This document shows positions 1 to 8,942 of a DNA stretch of 64,000 bases, piece after piece (the stretch's first letter is position 1; each line of letters starts with the position of its first letter). This stretch comes from Lewinellaceae bacterium (GTDB taxonomy: Bacteria; Bacteroidota; Bacteroidia; Chitinophagales; Saprospiraceae), in NCBI GenBank assembly GCA_016710765.1, contig JADJUJ010000015.1:62001-126000 (forward strand). Direction: 5' to 3'. Made by a program: the position numbers and the translations under genes. The notes beneath the pieces are model-generated. The model was not told the DNA's origin. It did not search any database and saw only the letters and a program-made list of their open reading frames with translations.

Positions 1-2
1 CC

Positions 3-578
3 GTCGTCGTTCGTGAGCACCAAAAAACGACCCGGCCTTCGCTTTCTGAAACCAATTCCATCATCATCAACGGCATCCTTTACGAAGACGACCTCACGTC
101 GGGGGGCGCCGCCGACCTGCCCGATGCCCTGGCCGGTAAAGTGCGGAACCTCGATTACAAAACCCTTCGGCATCCGGGTCATTACAATTGGGTGCGGCAG
201 GAACTGGCCCGTATTCCGGTAGGCGAAGCAAAAATAGCCGGCTTACAACAACGCATGCAGGCCCAGATACCGCATGTAGAAGACGACCGCATCGTGTTGT
301 ATGCAGCAGTAGAAGGGCGGGATGCTGGCGGTGTGCTTCGCCGGCGAGAAGTGGCGCGAACCATTGTTCCGGCACTGGTTGGCAAATGCAGGCTCAGGGC
401 CATCCAAATCACCACAGCCGCGCCCCTCATCCAATCGGCAATACTGCTGTTGCAAACCAATCAAACTGGCATACTGCATCAAAGTGACCTTAACCCGGTA
501 GCCTTCCTCAATGGCATTTTTATTCGAAAAGCATACGGCCCATCACCTTTTGAGGCGCATGGGGAGGAAAAAAACTAA
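3..578 (+). CDS. Saccharopine dehydrogenase-like protein, C-terminal part
   Basis: The gene is cut by the left edge; about 191 residues of its C-terminus are present, in frame from base 3 to a TAA at 576. The stretch NLDYKTLRHPGHYNWV and the later AIQITTAAPLIQSA resemble the C-terminal catalytic domain of saccharopine/lysine-ketoglutarate dehydrogenases, where a K-T-(I/L)-R-x-P-G-H motif and an AIQ-TTAA helix are conserved. That family interconverts lysine, 2-oxoglutarate and saccharopine using NAD(P). The NAD-binding half lies outside the window, so substrate cannot be judged. It ends 27 bases before the his promoter and is probably a separate transcription unit. Confidence 0.6.
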   Translation, partial: VVVREHQKTTRPSLSETNSIIINGILYEDDLTSGGAADLPDALAGKVRNLDYKTLRHPGHYNWVRQELARIPVGEAKIAGLQQRMQAQIPHVEDDRIVLYAAVEGRDAGGVLRRREVARTIVPALVGKCRLRAIQITTAAPLIQSAILLLQTNQTGILHQSDLNPVAFLNGIFIRKAYGPSPFEAHGEEKN

Positions 579-604
579 GTGTATAAAAACAATTCCTGTC
601 TGCG

Positions 605-635
605 CTTGTTTTCCTTTTTTCACTGCCTATCTTTG
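605..635 (+). promoter_or_regulatory. Promoter of the his operon
   Basis: TATCTTTG at 628-635 matches the Bacteroidota -7 box TAnnTTTG. A TTG at 606-608 lies 19 bases upstream, the right spacing for the -33 box. Transcription would start near 642, about ten bases before the leader peptide ATG. Confidence 0.75.
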
Positions 636-652
636 CACTGTTATCAATAGAT

Positions 653-715
653 ATGAACAATAGTCAACTGCATCACCATCATTTTCATACTTGCACACAG
701 GCGAGCTGGAGATGA
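653..715 (+). CDS. hisL: his operon leader peptide (five His codons in six)
   Basis: A 20-codon reading frame with ATG at 653 and TGA at 713. Codons 7-12 read His-His-His-His-Phe-His (671-688). A His run in a short frame just after a promoter and just before a terminator and hisG is the signature of a histidine attenuation leader: when charged tRNA-His is scarce the ribosome stalls in the run. The last codons (698-712) overlap the antiterminator strand, so a ribosome reaching the stop would cover it. Coding is inferred from this arrangement; no homology search was made. The gene symbol is used by analogy with enterobacterial hisL. Confidence 0.85.
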   Translation: MNNSQLHHHHFHTCTQASWR

Positions 716-750
716 TATGCTTTAACTAAAGATATTTCAAAACCCGTCTG
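698..750 (+). promoter_or_regulatory. his attenuator: antiterminator pairing
   Basis: CAGGCGAG at 698-705, inside the last codons of the leader peptide, can pair with CCCGTCTG-side bases 743-750 (seven of eight pairs, one of them G-U, one A/C mismatch). Bases 743-750 are also the left arm of the terminator, so the two structures exclude each other. Stalling at 671-688 would leave 698-705 free and allow read-through into hisG. Confidence 0.7.
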
Positions 751-776
751 AGTCACTCAGGCGGGTTTTTTGTTTT
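741..776 (+). terminator. his attenuator: intrinsic terminator
   Basis: A 12-pair stem (741-752 with 756-767, one G-U pair) closes a three-base loop and runs into a T-rich tract, TTTTTTGTTTT at 766-776. It lies between the leader peptide and hisG, 37 bases before the hisG ATG, so it must be bypassed for the operon to be expressed. Confidence 0.9.
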
Positions 777-812
777 CACCCCCTTGGCTTGCTCAGACTT
801 CATCCCTCAAAC

Positions 813-1668
813 ATGAGCAAACTAAAAATTGCCATTCAAAAACAAGGTAGGCTGAGTGAAAAGTCGTTGCGGCTTTTGCAGGAAAGTGGCATCCACATCT
901 CCAATGGAACCAGCAAACTCAAGGCCGAGGCGCACAATTTCCCCATCGAAGTGCTGTTTTTACGCGACGACGATATCCCGCAATATGTAGAGCAGGGGGT
1001 AGCAGATGTGGGCATTTTGGGCCAAAATGAAGTACTGGAACAGGAAAAAATGTGGCGGTAGTGGAGGAACTTGGCTTTGCCGCCTGCCGCCTGAGCCTGG
1101 CCATTCCCAGGGGAGAGGTTTATGCCGGACCAACCTATTTTAACAACAAGCGTGTGGCCACGACCACCCCAACATCCTGTCTGCCTTTTTCCAGAAAAAC
1201 GACATAAATGCCCAAATTGAGGAAATCAGCGGCAGCGTGGAAATCGCCCCCAGCATTGGTTTAGCGGATGCCATTTGCGACCTCGTGAGCACAGGAAGTA
1301 CCCTGCTGACCAATGGGTTGCAGGAAGTGGAAACGGTATTGAAAAGTCAGGCAGTACTGATTGCCAACCAGGAACTCACAGCCGACAAGCAGGACATTCT
1401 CGAGCGCCTGCTGTTCCGCATCCGGGCAGTCAAACGCTCCACGGAGAACAAATACATTCTCCTGAACGCTCCCGATCATGCCCTTGAAAAAATAATCCAG
1501 TTGCTGCCCGGCATGAAAAGCCCGACAGTGTTGCCCCTTGCTACCCAGGGTTGGAGCAGCGTGCACTCTGTTGTCAATGAAAACGACTTCTGGGACATCA
1601 TCGACCAATTGAAGTCGCTGGGCGCAGAAGGAATCCTAGTCGTTCCCATCGAAAAAATGATCTTATGA
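813..1668 (+). CDS. hisG: ATP phosphoribosyltransferase, long form (two frameshifts)
   Basis: First enzyme of histidine synthesis: condenses ATP with PRPP. The N-terminus MSKLKIAIQKQGRLSEKS and GVADVGILGQNEVLE are typical HisG. A C-terminal regulatory domain (about residues 215-285, ending VVPIEKMIL) makes this the long, hexameric, histidine-inhibited HisG(L) type. The reading frame breaks twice. Near 1046-1051 one A seems lost from an A run (expected EKNVAVVEELGF). Near 1160-1166 one base is missing (expected TTYPNILSAFFQKND). With both restored the protein is 285 residues, the usual length. The ATG at 813 fits the family start. Its stop overlaps the hisD start. The breaks are probably sequence errors. 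Confidence 0.92.
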
Positions 1669-2951
1669 TAAAGGTACTTACCGCTCCCCAAGCCAGCGAC
1701 TGGGACCGCATCGTCCGACGGCCAACCCGGGAAAAAGCAACCCTGGATAACCAGGTAAAAGATATCCTTGCCACCGTAAAAGATGCTGGGGATCAGGCCC
1801 TGCTGGCGTACACCGAACAACTGGATGGCGTTCGCCTGTCGGATCTCGCAGTTGCGCAGGAAGACATTGGGGCTGCCCGCGTGGATGATGCGTTGGAAGC
1901 GGCAATGAAGCTGGCCAAAAACAACATCGAGCAGTTTCACCGACAGCAATTGCGCCCGGAACCCGTAGTGGAAACCACAAAAGGCGTAAAGTGCTGGCGC
2001 AAAAATATTCCCATCGAAAAAGTCGGACTGTACATACCCGGTGGCAGTGCGCCGCTTTTTTCCACCGTACTGATGCTCGGCGTTCCGGCCATGTTGGCCG
2101 GCTGCCGGGAGATTGTGCTTTGCACCCCACCCGACAAACAGGGCAATGTTCACCCCGCCATCCTGCGGGCCGCTGCGCTGGTGGGCATTTCAAAAATCTT
2201 CAAAGCAGGTGGCGCACAAGCCATCGCTGCCATGGCTTACGGTACGGAAAGCATTCCCGCTGTCTACAAGATTTTTGGTCCAGGCAACCAGTTTGTCACC
2301 AAGGCCAAGGAACTTGTACAACAAGATGGCATAGCCATCGACATGCCCGCCGGCCCCAGCGAATTACTCATCATTGCCGACAGCAGCAGTAATCCGGCAT
2401 TTGTTGCAGCTGATTTGCTTTCACAGGCGGAGCATGGCGCCGACAGCCAGGTTGTGCTGTTGTGCACCGACCGAACCACCCTCGAGCAGACCCTTCAGTC
2501 CCTTGAACAGCAATTGGCAGCGCTCCCCAGAAAAGACATTGCTGCTAAGGCCCTGGAAAACAGTTTTGCGGTGTTGCTGCCCAGCCTGGAGGCGTGCATA
2601 GAACTGAGCAACCGCTATGCCCCGGAGCACCTGATTTTAGCAACAAAAGACAATCAACAATTGGTGAACCTGCTACAAAACGCAGGCTCTGTTTTCCTGG
2701 GAAATTACAGTTGCGAAAGCGTTGGCGATTACGCCAGCGGGACCAACCACACCCTGCCTACCAATGGCAATGCCAGGCTGTACAGCGGCGTATCCTGCGA
2801 CAGTTTTGTAAAAAAAATAACCTTTCAGGAGTTGAGTGCGGAAGGGATTCAAAACATCGGTCCCGCCGTTGCCACCATGGCTGCCGCCGAGCAGCTGTTT
2901 GCCCACCAAAATGCCATCACCCTCCGCCTAAATGAACTCAACCATGTTTAA
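1665..2951 (+). CDS. hisD: Histidinol dehydrogenase
   Basis: Catalyses the last two steps of histidine synthesis, oxidising histidinol to histidine with two NAD+. Full length (428 residues) with the family landmarks: GLYIPGGSAPLFSTVLM, GPGNQFVTKAK, the zinc/active-site region LSQAEHGADSQ and, near the end, GDYASGTNHTLPTNG. It begins with an ATGA overlap on the hisG stop and runs slightly into hisC, so translation is probably coupled. This is one of the few his genes here with no frameshift. Confidence 0.97.
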   Translation: MIKVLTAPQASDWDRIVRRPTREKATLDNQVKDILATVKDAGDQALLAYTEQLDGVRLSDLAVAQEDIGAARVDDALEAAMKLAKNNIEQFHRQQLRPEPVVETTKGVKCWRKNIPIEKVGLYIPGGSAPLFSTVLMLGVPAMLAGCREIVLCTPPDKQGNVHPAILRAAALVGISKIFKAGGAQAIAAMAYGTESIPAVYKIFGPGNQFVTKAKELVQQDGIAIDMPAGPSELLIIADSSSNPAFVAADLLSQAEHGADSQVVLLCTDRTTLEQTLQSLEQQLAALPRKDIAAKALENSFAVLLPSLEACIELSNRYAPEHLILATKDNQQLVNLLQNAGSVFLGNYSCESVGDYASGTNHTLPTNGNARLYSGVSCDSFVKKITFQELSAEGIQNIGPAVATMAAAEQLFAHQNAITLRLNELNHV

Positions 2952-3992
2952 CCTGGAAAAATTAGTCCGATCCAATATTCGGCAATTACAGCCCTACACC
3001 AGCGCCCGCGACGAATTCTCAGGCACAGAAGGCATTTTTCTCGATGCCAATGAAAACCCATTTGGCACGTATAACCGCTACCCCGATCCTTACCAGACAG
3101 CCCTGAAAAGTCGGTTGGCGCAAATCAAAGCGGTGCCACCCGAGCAACTTTTTCTCGGCAATGGCTCGGATGAGGTGATTGACCTGCTGTTGAGAATTTT
3201 TTGCACGCCCGGAGAGGACCAGGCGCTGATTTTTACGCCGACCTATGGAATGTATGAGGTTTGTGCCCACATCAATGATGTCAAACTGCTGCGCTTGCCC
3301 TTGCTGGAGGGCTTTCAAATCGACCTGGAAAACGCCCTTCCAATGCTGTTCAACCCGCGGCTCAAGATGATCTTCCTTTGCTCGCCCAATAACCCCAGCG
3401 GCAACCTTTTACAAGCCAGCGACATCGAAACCTTGCTGCAACATTTCAAGGGAATTGTGGTGCTGGATGAAGCTTATGTCGATTTCAGTCCCCTACCCTC
3501 CTGGTCGGGGAAAACGGCGCAGTACCCCAACCTGGTGGTCCTCCAAACCCTGAGCAAAGCCTGGGGACTGGCGGGGCTTCGCATCGGCATGGCCATTGCC
3601 CAAGCGGGAATCATTGCCTACCTCAACAAGGTAAAGCCCCCCTACAACATCAGCAGCCAAAACCAGCAAACAGCGCTCGCTGCATTGCAACGCACTGCAA
3701 CATTCCGGGAGCAAGTGTCCGTCATTGCTTCGGAAAAAAACCGCATGGAACAGGCCTTGACTGCGCTGGATTTTGTAGAAAAAGTATATCCTTCTGATGC
3801 CAATTTTTGCTGATCAAAGTACAGCGCCCGAATGAAATTTACCAAGCGCTGGTTCGGCAAAAAATCATTGTCAGGAACCGAAACAACGTGGTTCCGGGAT
3901 GCCTGCGGATCACCGTCGGCAGCCCGGAAGAAAACAACACCCTACTTCAAGCATTGCAAAACATCAACCATGAAAAAAGTATTGTTTATTGA
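2932..3992 (+). CDS. hisC: Histidinol-phosphate aminotransferase (one frameshift)
   Basis: PLP-dependent class I/II aminotransferase that converts imidazole-acetol phosphate to histidinol phosphate. Seen: FLDANENPFGTYNRYPDP near the N-terminus, LGNGSDEVIDLL, CSPNNPSGN, and the Schiff-base lysine in LSKAWGLAGLRIG. The frame breaks near 3807: one T is missing from a T run, after which the expected continuation (LLIKVQRPNEIYQALV through CLRITVGSPEEN) is read in the next frame to a TGA at 3990. Restored length is about 353 residues. Two ATGs compete for the start (2932 and 2944); the second, MFNLEKLVR, fits homologues equally well. The 3' end overlaps hisB by 23 bases. Confidence 0.93.
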
Positions 3993-5059
3993 CCGCGATG
4001 GCACGCTGGTGATCGAACCGCCCATCGACCTGCAACTCGACAGCCAGGAAAAACTCGAATTTTTCCCCGGGGTATTCAGTGGGCTGGGTAAAATTGCCCG
4101 GGAACTGGATTTTGAACTGGTAATGGTCACCAACCAGGACGGGCTGGGAACCCCTTCCTTCCCCGAGGAAACATTTTGGCCTGCCCACGAAAAAATAATG
4201 CAGGCGTTCAAAAACGAGGGAATTGCGTTTCGAGGAAGTCCTGATCGACCGCAGTTTTCCGGAAGACAATTTGCCCACCCGAAAGCCCGGCACCGGCATG
4301 TTGCAGGCTTACCTGCACGGCCCTTACGACCTGGCCAACTCTTTTGTAATCGGCGACAGGGCTACGGATGTGGAACTGGCCCAAAACCTGGGTTGCCAGG
4401 GTATCTTCATCGGCGAACAATGCGAAGGCGCAGCCTTGTGCACCCGCAATTGGGAAACCATTTATTCCTTTTTGAAATCGAAACCCAGGGTGGCAACCTT
4501 ACGGCGTACCACCCGGGAAACCGACATAACAGTGCAGCTCAACCTCGATGGCACCGGCCAGAGCAAATTAGCAACTGGTATCGGATTTTTCGATCACATG
4601 CTGGAGCAAGTCGCCCGTCACGGCAACCTCGATCTGGACGTTCAGGTTTCCGGCGATTTACACATCGATGAGCACCACACCATTGAGGATGTTGCACTGG
4701 CACTTGGAACCGCTTTTCAGAAAGCCCTGGGCAGCAAAAAAGGCATCATGCGCTACGGATTCCTGTTGCCGATGGACGATTGTCTGGCACAGGTGGCCAT
4801 CGATTTCGGCGGTCGGCCCTGGCTCGAATGGAAGGCGCGATTTGAGCGGGAAAAAATCGGAGAAATGCCAACCGAAATGTTTTTCCACTTTTTTAAATCC
4901 TTCAGCGACAATGCCCGTTGCAACCTGAACATCAAAGCAGAGGGCCAGAACGAGCACCATAAAATCGAGGCCATTTTTAAGGCCTTCGCCAAAGCCATTA
5001 ACATGGCCATCAGGGGTACCAACAACTTCAACATTCCCAGTACAAAAGGCAGTTTATGA
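3970..5059 (+). CDS. hisB: Histidinol-phosphatase / imidazoleglycerol-phosphate dehydratase (one frameshift)
   Basis: Bifunctional HisB: residues 1 to about 165 are a HAD-type histidinol phosphatase (DRDGTLV nucleophile motif, VMVTNQDGLGT, PTRKPGTGM, IGDRATDVELA). Residues from about 170 are the IGP dehydratase with the metal-binding histidines of FFDHMLEQ and DEHHTIEDV, plus HHKIEAIFKA. The phosphatase frame breaks near 4225, where one extra base is present (expected GIRFEEVLIDRSFPEDN). Corrected length is about 362 residues, as in Bacteroides HisB. The phosphatase loop has STRKP/PTRKP in place of the cysteine-rich zinc loop of the E. coli enzyme. Overlaps hisH by ATGA. Confidence 0.94.
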
Positions 5060-5634
5060 TCGCAATTATTCAATACAATGCCGGCAACGTACGCTCGGTG
5101 CAAAATGCGCTCCAACGCCTGGGTTGCGAAAGCATCCTGACCGATGACCCCGAACGCATCAAAGCTGCCGACAAGGTCATTTTCCCTGGTGTCGGGGAAG
5201 CCAGTTCGGCCATGCGTTATTTGAAAGATAAAAACCTGGACCAGTTGATTGTTTCGCTCCGGCAACCTGTGCTCGGCATCTGCCTGGGCCTACAGTTGAT
5301 GTGTGAACACAGCGAAGAGGGCGACACCGATTGTCTGGGTATTTTCCCAACTGTGGTCAAAAAATTTCCCACAGAAGACATTGTGCCCCACATGGGCTGG
5401 AACAACTTTGAATCAACGAAAGGACCCTTGCTCCAGGGCATTTCCATTGCCGACGACGTGTATTATGTGCACAGTTATTTCGCAGCAACTTGTGCCGATA
5501 CCGCTGCGGTGTGCCACTACATTTTACCCTTTAGCGCCGTGCTGCAAAAAGACAATTTCTTCGCCACCCAATTTCACCCCGAAAAATCGGCCGCCGTGGG
5601 CGCAACAATCCTGCAGAACTTCCTGGCACAGTAA
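5056..5634 (+). CDS. hisH: Imidazole glycerol phosphate synthase, glutaminase subunit
   Basis: Class I glutamine amidotransferase that supplies ammonia to HisF for IGP and AICAR formation. 192 residues, intact. The nucleophile cysteine sits in GICLGLQLM, the HxE dyad in FHPEKS, and the oxyanion region in FPGVGEASSAM. Its ATG overlaps the hisB stop. It is followed after only ten bases by hisF; in most operons of this type hisA lies here. Confidence 0.96.
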   Translation: MIAIIQYNAGNVRSVQNALQRLGCESILTDDPERIKAADKVIFPGVGEASSAMRYLKDKNLDQLIVSLRQPVLGICLGLQLMCEHSEEGDTDCLGIFPTVVKKFPTEDIVPHMGWNNFESTKGPLLQGISIADDVYYVHSYFAATCADTAAVCHYILPFSAVLQKDNFFATQFHPEKSAAVGATILQNFLAQ

Positions 5635-5644
5635 AACCCATATT

Positions 5645-6397
5645 ATGCTAAAAAAACGAATCATACCCTGCCTCGACATCCAGGATGGCCGAACCGTCAA
5701 AGGCATCAATTTTGTAGGCATTATCGACGCCGGTGATCCCATAGCCCTCGCCAAACGCTATGTGGAGGAAGGCGCCGACGAGCTGGTGTTTCTCGACATC
5801 ACCGCCACCATAGAAAAACGCAAGCAAATGACCGATTTGGTGGAACGCGTAGCGGCAGAAATCAACATCCCCTTCACCGTTGGCGGCGGCATCAATACCC
5901 TCGAAGATGTGGCCGCGCTGATCCGGGCCGGGGCCGATAAAGTATCGATCAATTCGGCCGCGGTGAAGGATCCACGGCTCATCAACCAAATTGCGCGGGA
6001 ATTTGGCAGCCAGTGCGTGGTGGTGGCCATCGATACGAAGTGGGTTGGCACGGAATGGCGGGTGGTTGTACACGGCGGTCGCACGTTGACACCCCACTCC
6101 ACCATGGCATGGAGCAGACAGGTGGAAGACCTGGGCGCCGGAGAAATCCTGCTGACCTCCATGAACCACGATGGCACCAAAAACGGTTTTGCGCTCGGGC
6201 TCACCGGGGAAGTCAGCAGCCTGGTAAACCTGCCTGTCATCGCCTCGGGAGGAGCAGGAAAACCCGAGCATTTTAAAGCTGTTTTCGAAAATACCAAAGC
6301 CAGTGCAGCCCTGGCTGCCAGCATTTTTCACTTTCAGGAAATTCCAATTCCCGCACTCAAATCCTACTTAAAAGCACAAAACATCCCAATACGATGA
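5645..6397 (+). CDS. hisF: Imidazole glycerol phosphate synthase, cyclase subunit
   Basis: TIM-barrel cyclase that uses ammonia from HisH to turn PRFAR into IGP and AICAR. 250 residues, intact. N-terminal MLKKRIIPCLDIQDGRTVKG carries the first catalytic aspartate; DITAT, FTVGGGI, GADKVSINSAAV and the second catalytic aspartate region (SMNHDGTK) follow in order. The paralogous HisA would have a different N-terminus and lacks the HisF-specific VKG-x-NF segment, so this is HisF and not HisA. It overlaps hisIE by ATGA. A longer frame entering from inside hisH is not the real start. Confidence 0.96.
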   Translation: MLKKRIIPCLDIQDGRTVKGINFVGIIDAGDPIALAKRYVEEGADELVFLDITATIEKRKQMTDLVERVAAEINIPFTVGGGINTLEDVAALIRAGADKVSINSAAVKDPRLINQIAREFGSQCVVVAIDTKWVGTEWRVVVHGGRTLTPHSTMAWSRQVEDLGAGEILLTSMNHDGTKNGFALGLTGEVSSLVNLPVIASGGAGKPEHFKAVFENTKASAALAASIFHFQEIPIPALKSYLKAQNIPIR

Positions 6398-6996
6398 AAA
6401 AACTAGATTTCGAAAAAGGAAACGGTCTGCTGCCGGTCATCATTCAGCATACCCAAACCCTGCAGGTACTCATGCTCGGTTATATGAACCAGGAAGCCCT
6501 ATACAAAACGGAAGCAGAGGGGCAAGTGACCTTTTTCAGCCGCAGTAAAAACCGGCTCTGGACCAAAGGAGAAAGCTCCGGACATTTTTTGCTCGTAGAC
6601 CACCTCGCTGAAGATTGCGACCAGGACGCCTTCCTGATCAAGGCCCGCCCACTTGGGCCAACCTGCCATACCGGCAGCAGCTCCTGCTTTCAGGAAGAAA
6701 CGGCTAAAGGCTTCCTCTATGATCTGGAAAAAACCATCGGTCAGCGCATTGACCAGTCTGCCGAAGGGTCCTACACATTCGATTTGTACCAAAAAGGCAT
6801 CAACAAAATGGCGCAAAAAGTGGGTGAAGAAGCCGTAGAACTGGTCATTGAAGCGAAGGACAATAATAAATACCTGTTCCTCAACGAAGCAGCCGACCTC
6901 CTGTACCATTTGCTTATTCTACTCAAAGCCAAAAAACTTACCTTTGAACAGGTCGAAGCGGTGCTTAAAAACAGATCGAAGTTCCCGCAGCCCTAA
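6394..6996 (+). CDS. hisI: Phosphoribosyl-AMP cyclohydrolase / phosphoribosyl-ATP pyrophosphatase
   Basis: Fused HisI-HisE protein, 200 residues, steps two and three of the pathway. The cyclohydrolase half (about 1-110) shows MLGYMNQEAL, FFSRSKNRLWTKGESSG and the zinc cysteines of DCDQDAFL and PTCHTGSSSCF. The pyrophosphatase half (about 115-200) is a MazG-like helical bundle with KVGEEAVELVIEA and LLYHLLILL. It is the last gene of the his operon; no strong terminator is visible after it. Confidence 0.95.
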   Translation: MKKLDFEKGNGLLPVIIQHTQTLQVLMLGYMNQEALYKTEAEGQVTFFSRSKNRLWTKGESSGHFLLVDHLAEDCDQDAFLIKARPLGPTCHTGSSSCFQEETAKGFLYDLEKTIGQRIDQSAEGSYTFDLYQKGINKMAQKVGEEAVELVIEAKDNNKYLFLNEAADLLYHLLILLKAKKLTFEQVEAVLKNRSKFPQP

Positions 6997-7117
6997 ACGC
7001 CGGTAAATAAGTGCCGTTCCGTTTTTTAGAGCATGTTTAGGATTTATTTTTTGCAAAAACTTGCACTTGTTTTCTTGTAATTTTATGGCCAGGTGGACCC
7101 GGAAAAATTTCCTCAAC

Positions 7118-8126
7118 ATGAAATACACCATCCTGCTCGCTATGTCTCTCCTGTCTGCACTATTCGGCTGTAACAACAAAAAAACGACTGCCCAAACAGA
7201 AGCGTCGCCCCGTTTTCCGGCCACCGACAATCCGGCGATTAAGGTGGCAAACCACAGATTGGATGATGGATTCGATATCAATTCGTTTTACATCGCCCCC
7301 GACCGGCAACAAGTGTACGTGCTGGGAAGGCGAAATCCAGCAAGCAATACCCGAAAGGAAGAGGGCGCAGAACCTCTTCCCGGCATAAAAACGCCCATTG
7401 ACTTCCGCTTGTACTGCCTGGATTCTAAAGGAAATATCCAGTTTCACAAAGACTGGTTGAAAACCGATTGGCAGTATGGCGGCAACCTTGGGGCGTTAAA
7501 TCAAGAGTTGATGCTCCGGATTGGCGATTGCTTTTTGGTGCTCAATCCGGCCAACTTCGAAGTCATAGAAACCATCCCGGTGCACGCCTCAGCCTATATC
7601 GCCATGGAGGAACTGACCCGAACGCGTGATGAGCAGCAGGCTGATTATCAGAAAGAATTTGAAGCCATATGCAGCAATCCGGACGCAAAATGGCTGGAAT
7701 GGTCGCCCGCAGGAGAACAACTGCTTTGGATTGCCGGAAAAAAGGGTAAACGCGCAGCCTGGGAGCCTTTGTCCTACGATGAGGAGGTGCTTACCGATTT
7801 AAAAACGCCTTGCACCAATGGCTCCGCTGACCAACCCAGCGGTTACCGCCACCCAGGGCGAGCAGCGTTTTGAAATTTCAGACCAACCGGTGCGGCTTCG
7901 CGATGAAGCACAGCACGCAGCGGGCACCCAACTGGTTTACCCCAATTATAAGGAGCGCAGCACCGAGCTGTACGAACTGAGCTGGGGTGACAAAAGCGCC
8001 CATTTTTCTACCTCAGACCGGGATGGACACGATTTACTGCTCGGGTTTTCCGATAATTGGTACCTGCATACTGCTGATGGTGCGGTATGGTTGAAATATG
8101 AAGATGGACTTTATCGAATGGAATGA
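7118..8126 (+). CDS. Unknown lipoprotein (one frameshift)
   Basis: I do not recognise a family. The start at 7118 gives a lipoprotein signal peptide, MKYTILLAMSLLSALFGC, with the cysteine at residue 18; upstream in-frame codons are less plausible. The protein continues with a mixed, beta-rich sequence (LYCLDSKGNIQFHKDWL, FLVLNPANFEVIETIPV) that reads like a beta-propeller or WD-like fold, ending DNWYLHTADGAVWLKYEDGLYR. The frame shifts near 7805-7815; the second part is read in another frame to 8126, total about 335 residues. It lies 121 bases after hisI and converges with the next gene. Confidence 0.6.
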
Positions 8127-8222
8127 GCGAATTAGGTAAACCTCCCTGGAGTTATAGGCAGCTTTGGCATAACACCGTTGCAGCAATAGATTTCCGGATT
8201 TGTCGGCATTTTTTAGCGTTGC

Positions 8223-8942
8223 TCAATGCTTAGGCATTTCAAAAACCGATTCGTCTACCGCAGGATTGAACGTCATCAAATTGACGGAGATGGTAGCATT
8301 ACCCATACCACCACCAATTTGTTGCATGGTAAAGGGCATAGTAATGCCATCCTGGGTTTTAAAATTGGAGTACAAGGTTGCACTCTCCGTGATTTTCCCG
8401 TCGACTACCTCCACATCTACTTTTTTAATTTCGTAGTAGGTTTCCGGGTCAAAGAAGGAGTATTCCGTCTTATCTCCTTTACTCACTTTAACTTTGAGGG
8501 CCTCAATCCCTTCCACATCTTCTGTTCCGATATATTCCAGCGTGTAGCCTTTTTCTTGATACCCTACCAGGGAACCGTCGATATCGGTCATATCCTTCAT
8601 GGATTTAACCTGATCTCCCGTTAGGGGTTCCGGATCATTCTGACCAGCAAATGGATTAGTAGCCCAGCCATTATCCCCATTTACTACTACGGTTTGCACC
8701 ATCCCCATGACAGAAACATCCATTCTGGCGGCCTGGTCTCGTATTGCAGTCATCTTCCAATCGATGGCCATTCCCGCTGCCGCTTCGGAAGCAATATTGG
8801 CTTTCATCACAATTGAATTGATCTCGGACCATTTTTCTGCGCCAGTGGCGGCGAGGTGTTTGGCCACAATGTCTGCTGCATCCTGGGCCTGTACAAAGGA
8901 TGCGGAGATCATACATACTACAAAAAAAAGAGATTTTTTCAT
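8223..8942 (-). CDS. LolA-like periplasmic/outer-membrane-sorting protein
   Basis: 239 residues with a signal peptide (MKKSLFFVVCMISASFVQAQ, cleaved A-Q). The mature part has the pattern of LolA/LppX-fold Bacteroidota proteins: an initial helix (DAADIVAKHLAATGAEKW), then antiparallel strands with MKANIA, VVVNGDNGWATNPFAG, GYTLEYIGTEDVEGIEALKVKVSKGD, FFDPETYYEIKKVD and a late DGITMPFTM. Such proteins bind lipid or lipoprotein acyl chains; here the role is inferred from fold pattern only. Single gene, converging with the lipoprotein gene upstream. Confidence 0.65.
   Translation of the reverse strand: MKKSLFFVVCMISASFVQAQDAADIVAKHLAATGAEKWSEINSIVMKANIASEAAAGMAIDWKMTAIRDQAARMDVSVMGMVQTVVVNGDNGWATNPFAGQNDPEPLTGDQVKSMKDMTDIDGSLVGYQEKGYTLEYIGTEDVEGIEALKVKVSKGDKTEYSFFDPETYYEIKKVDVEVVDGKITESATLYSNFKTQDGITMPFTMQQIGGGMGNATISVNLMTFNPAVDESVFEMPKH

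Noticed and set aside
5303..5644. Upstream extension of hisF
   Set aside because: It lies in another frame inside hisH; HisF begins with its typical MLKKRIIPCLD at 5645.
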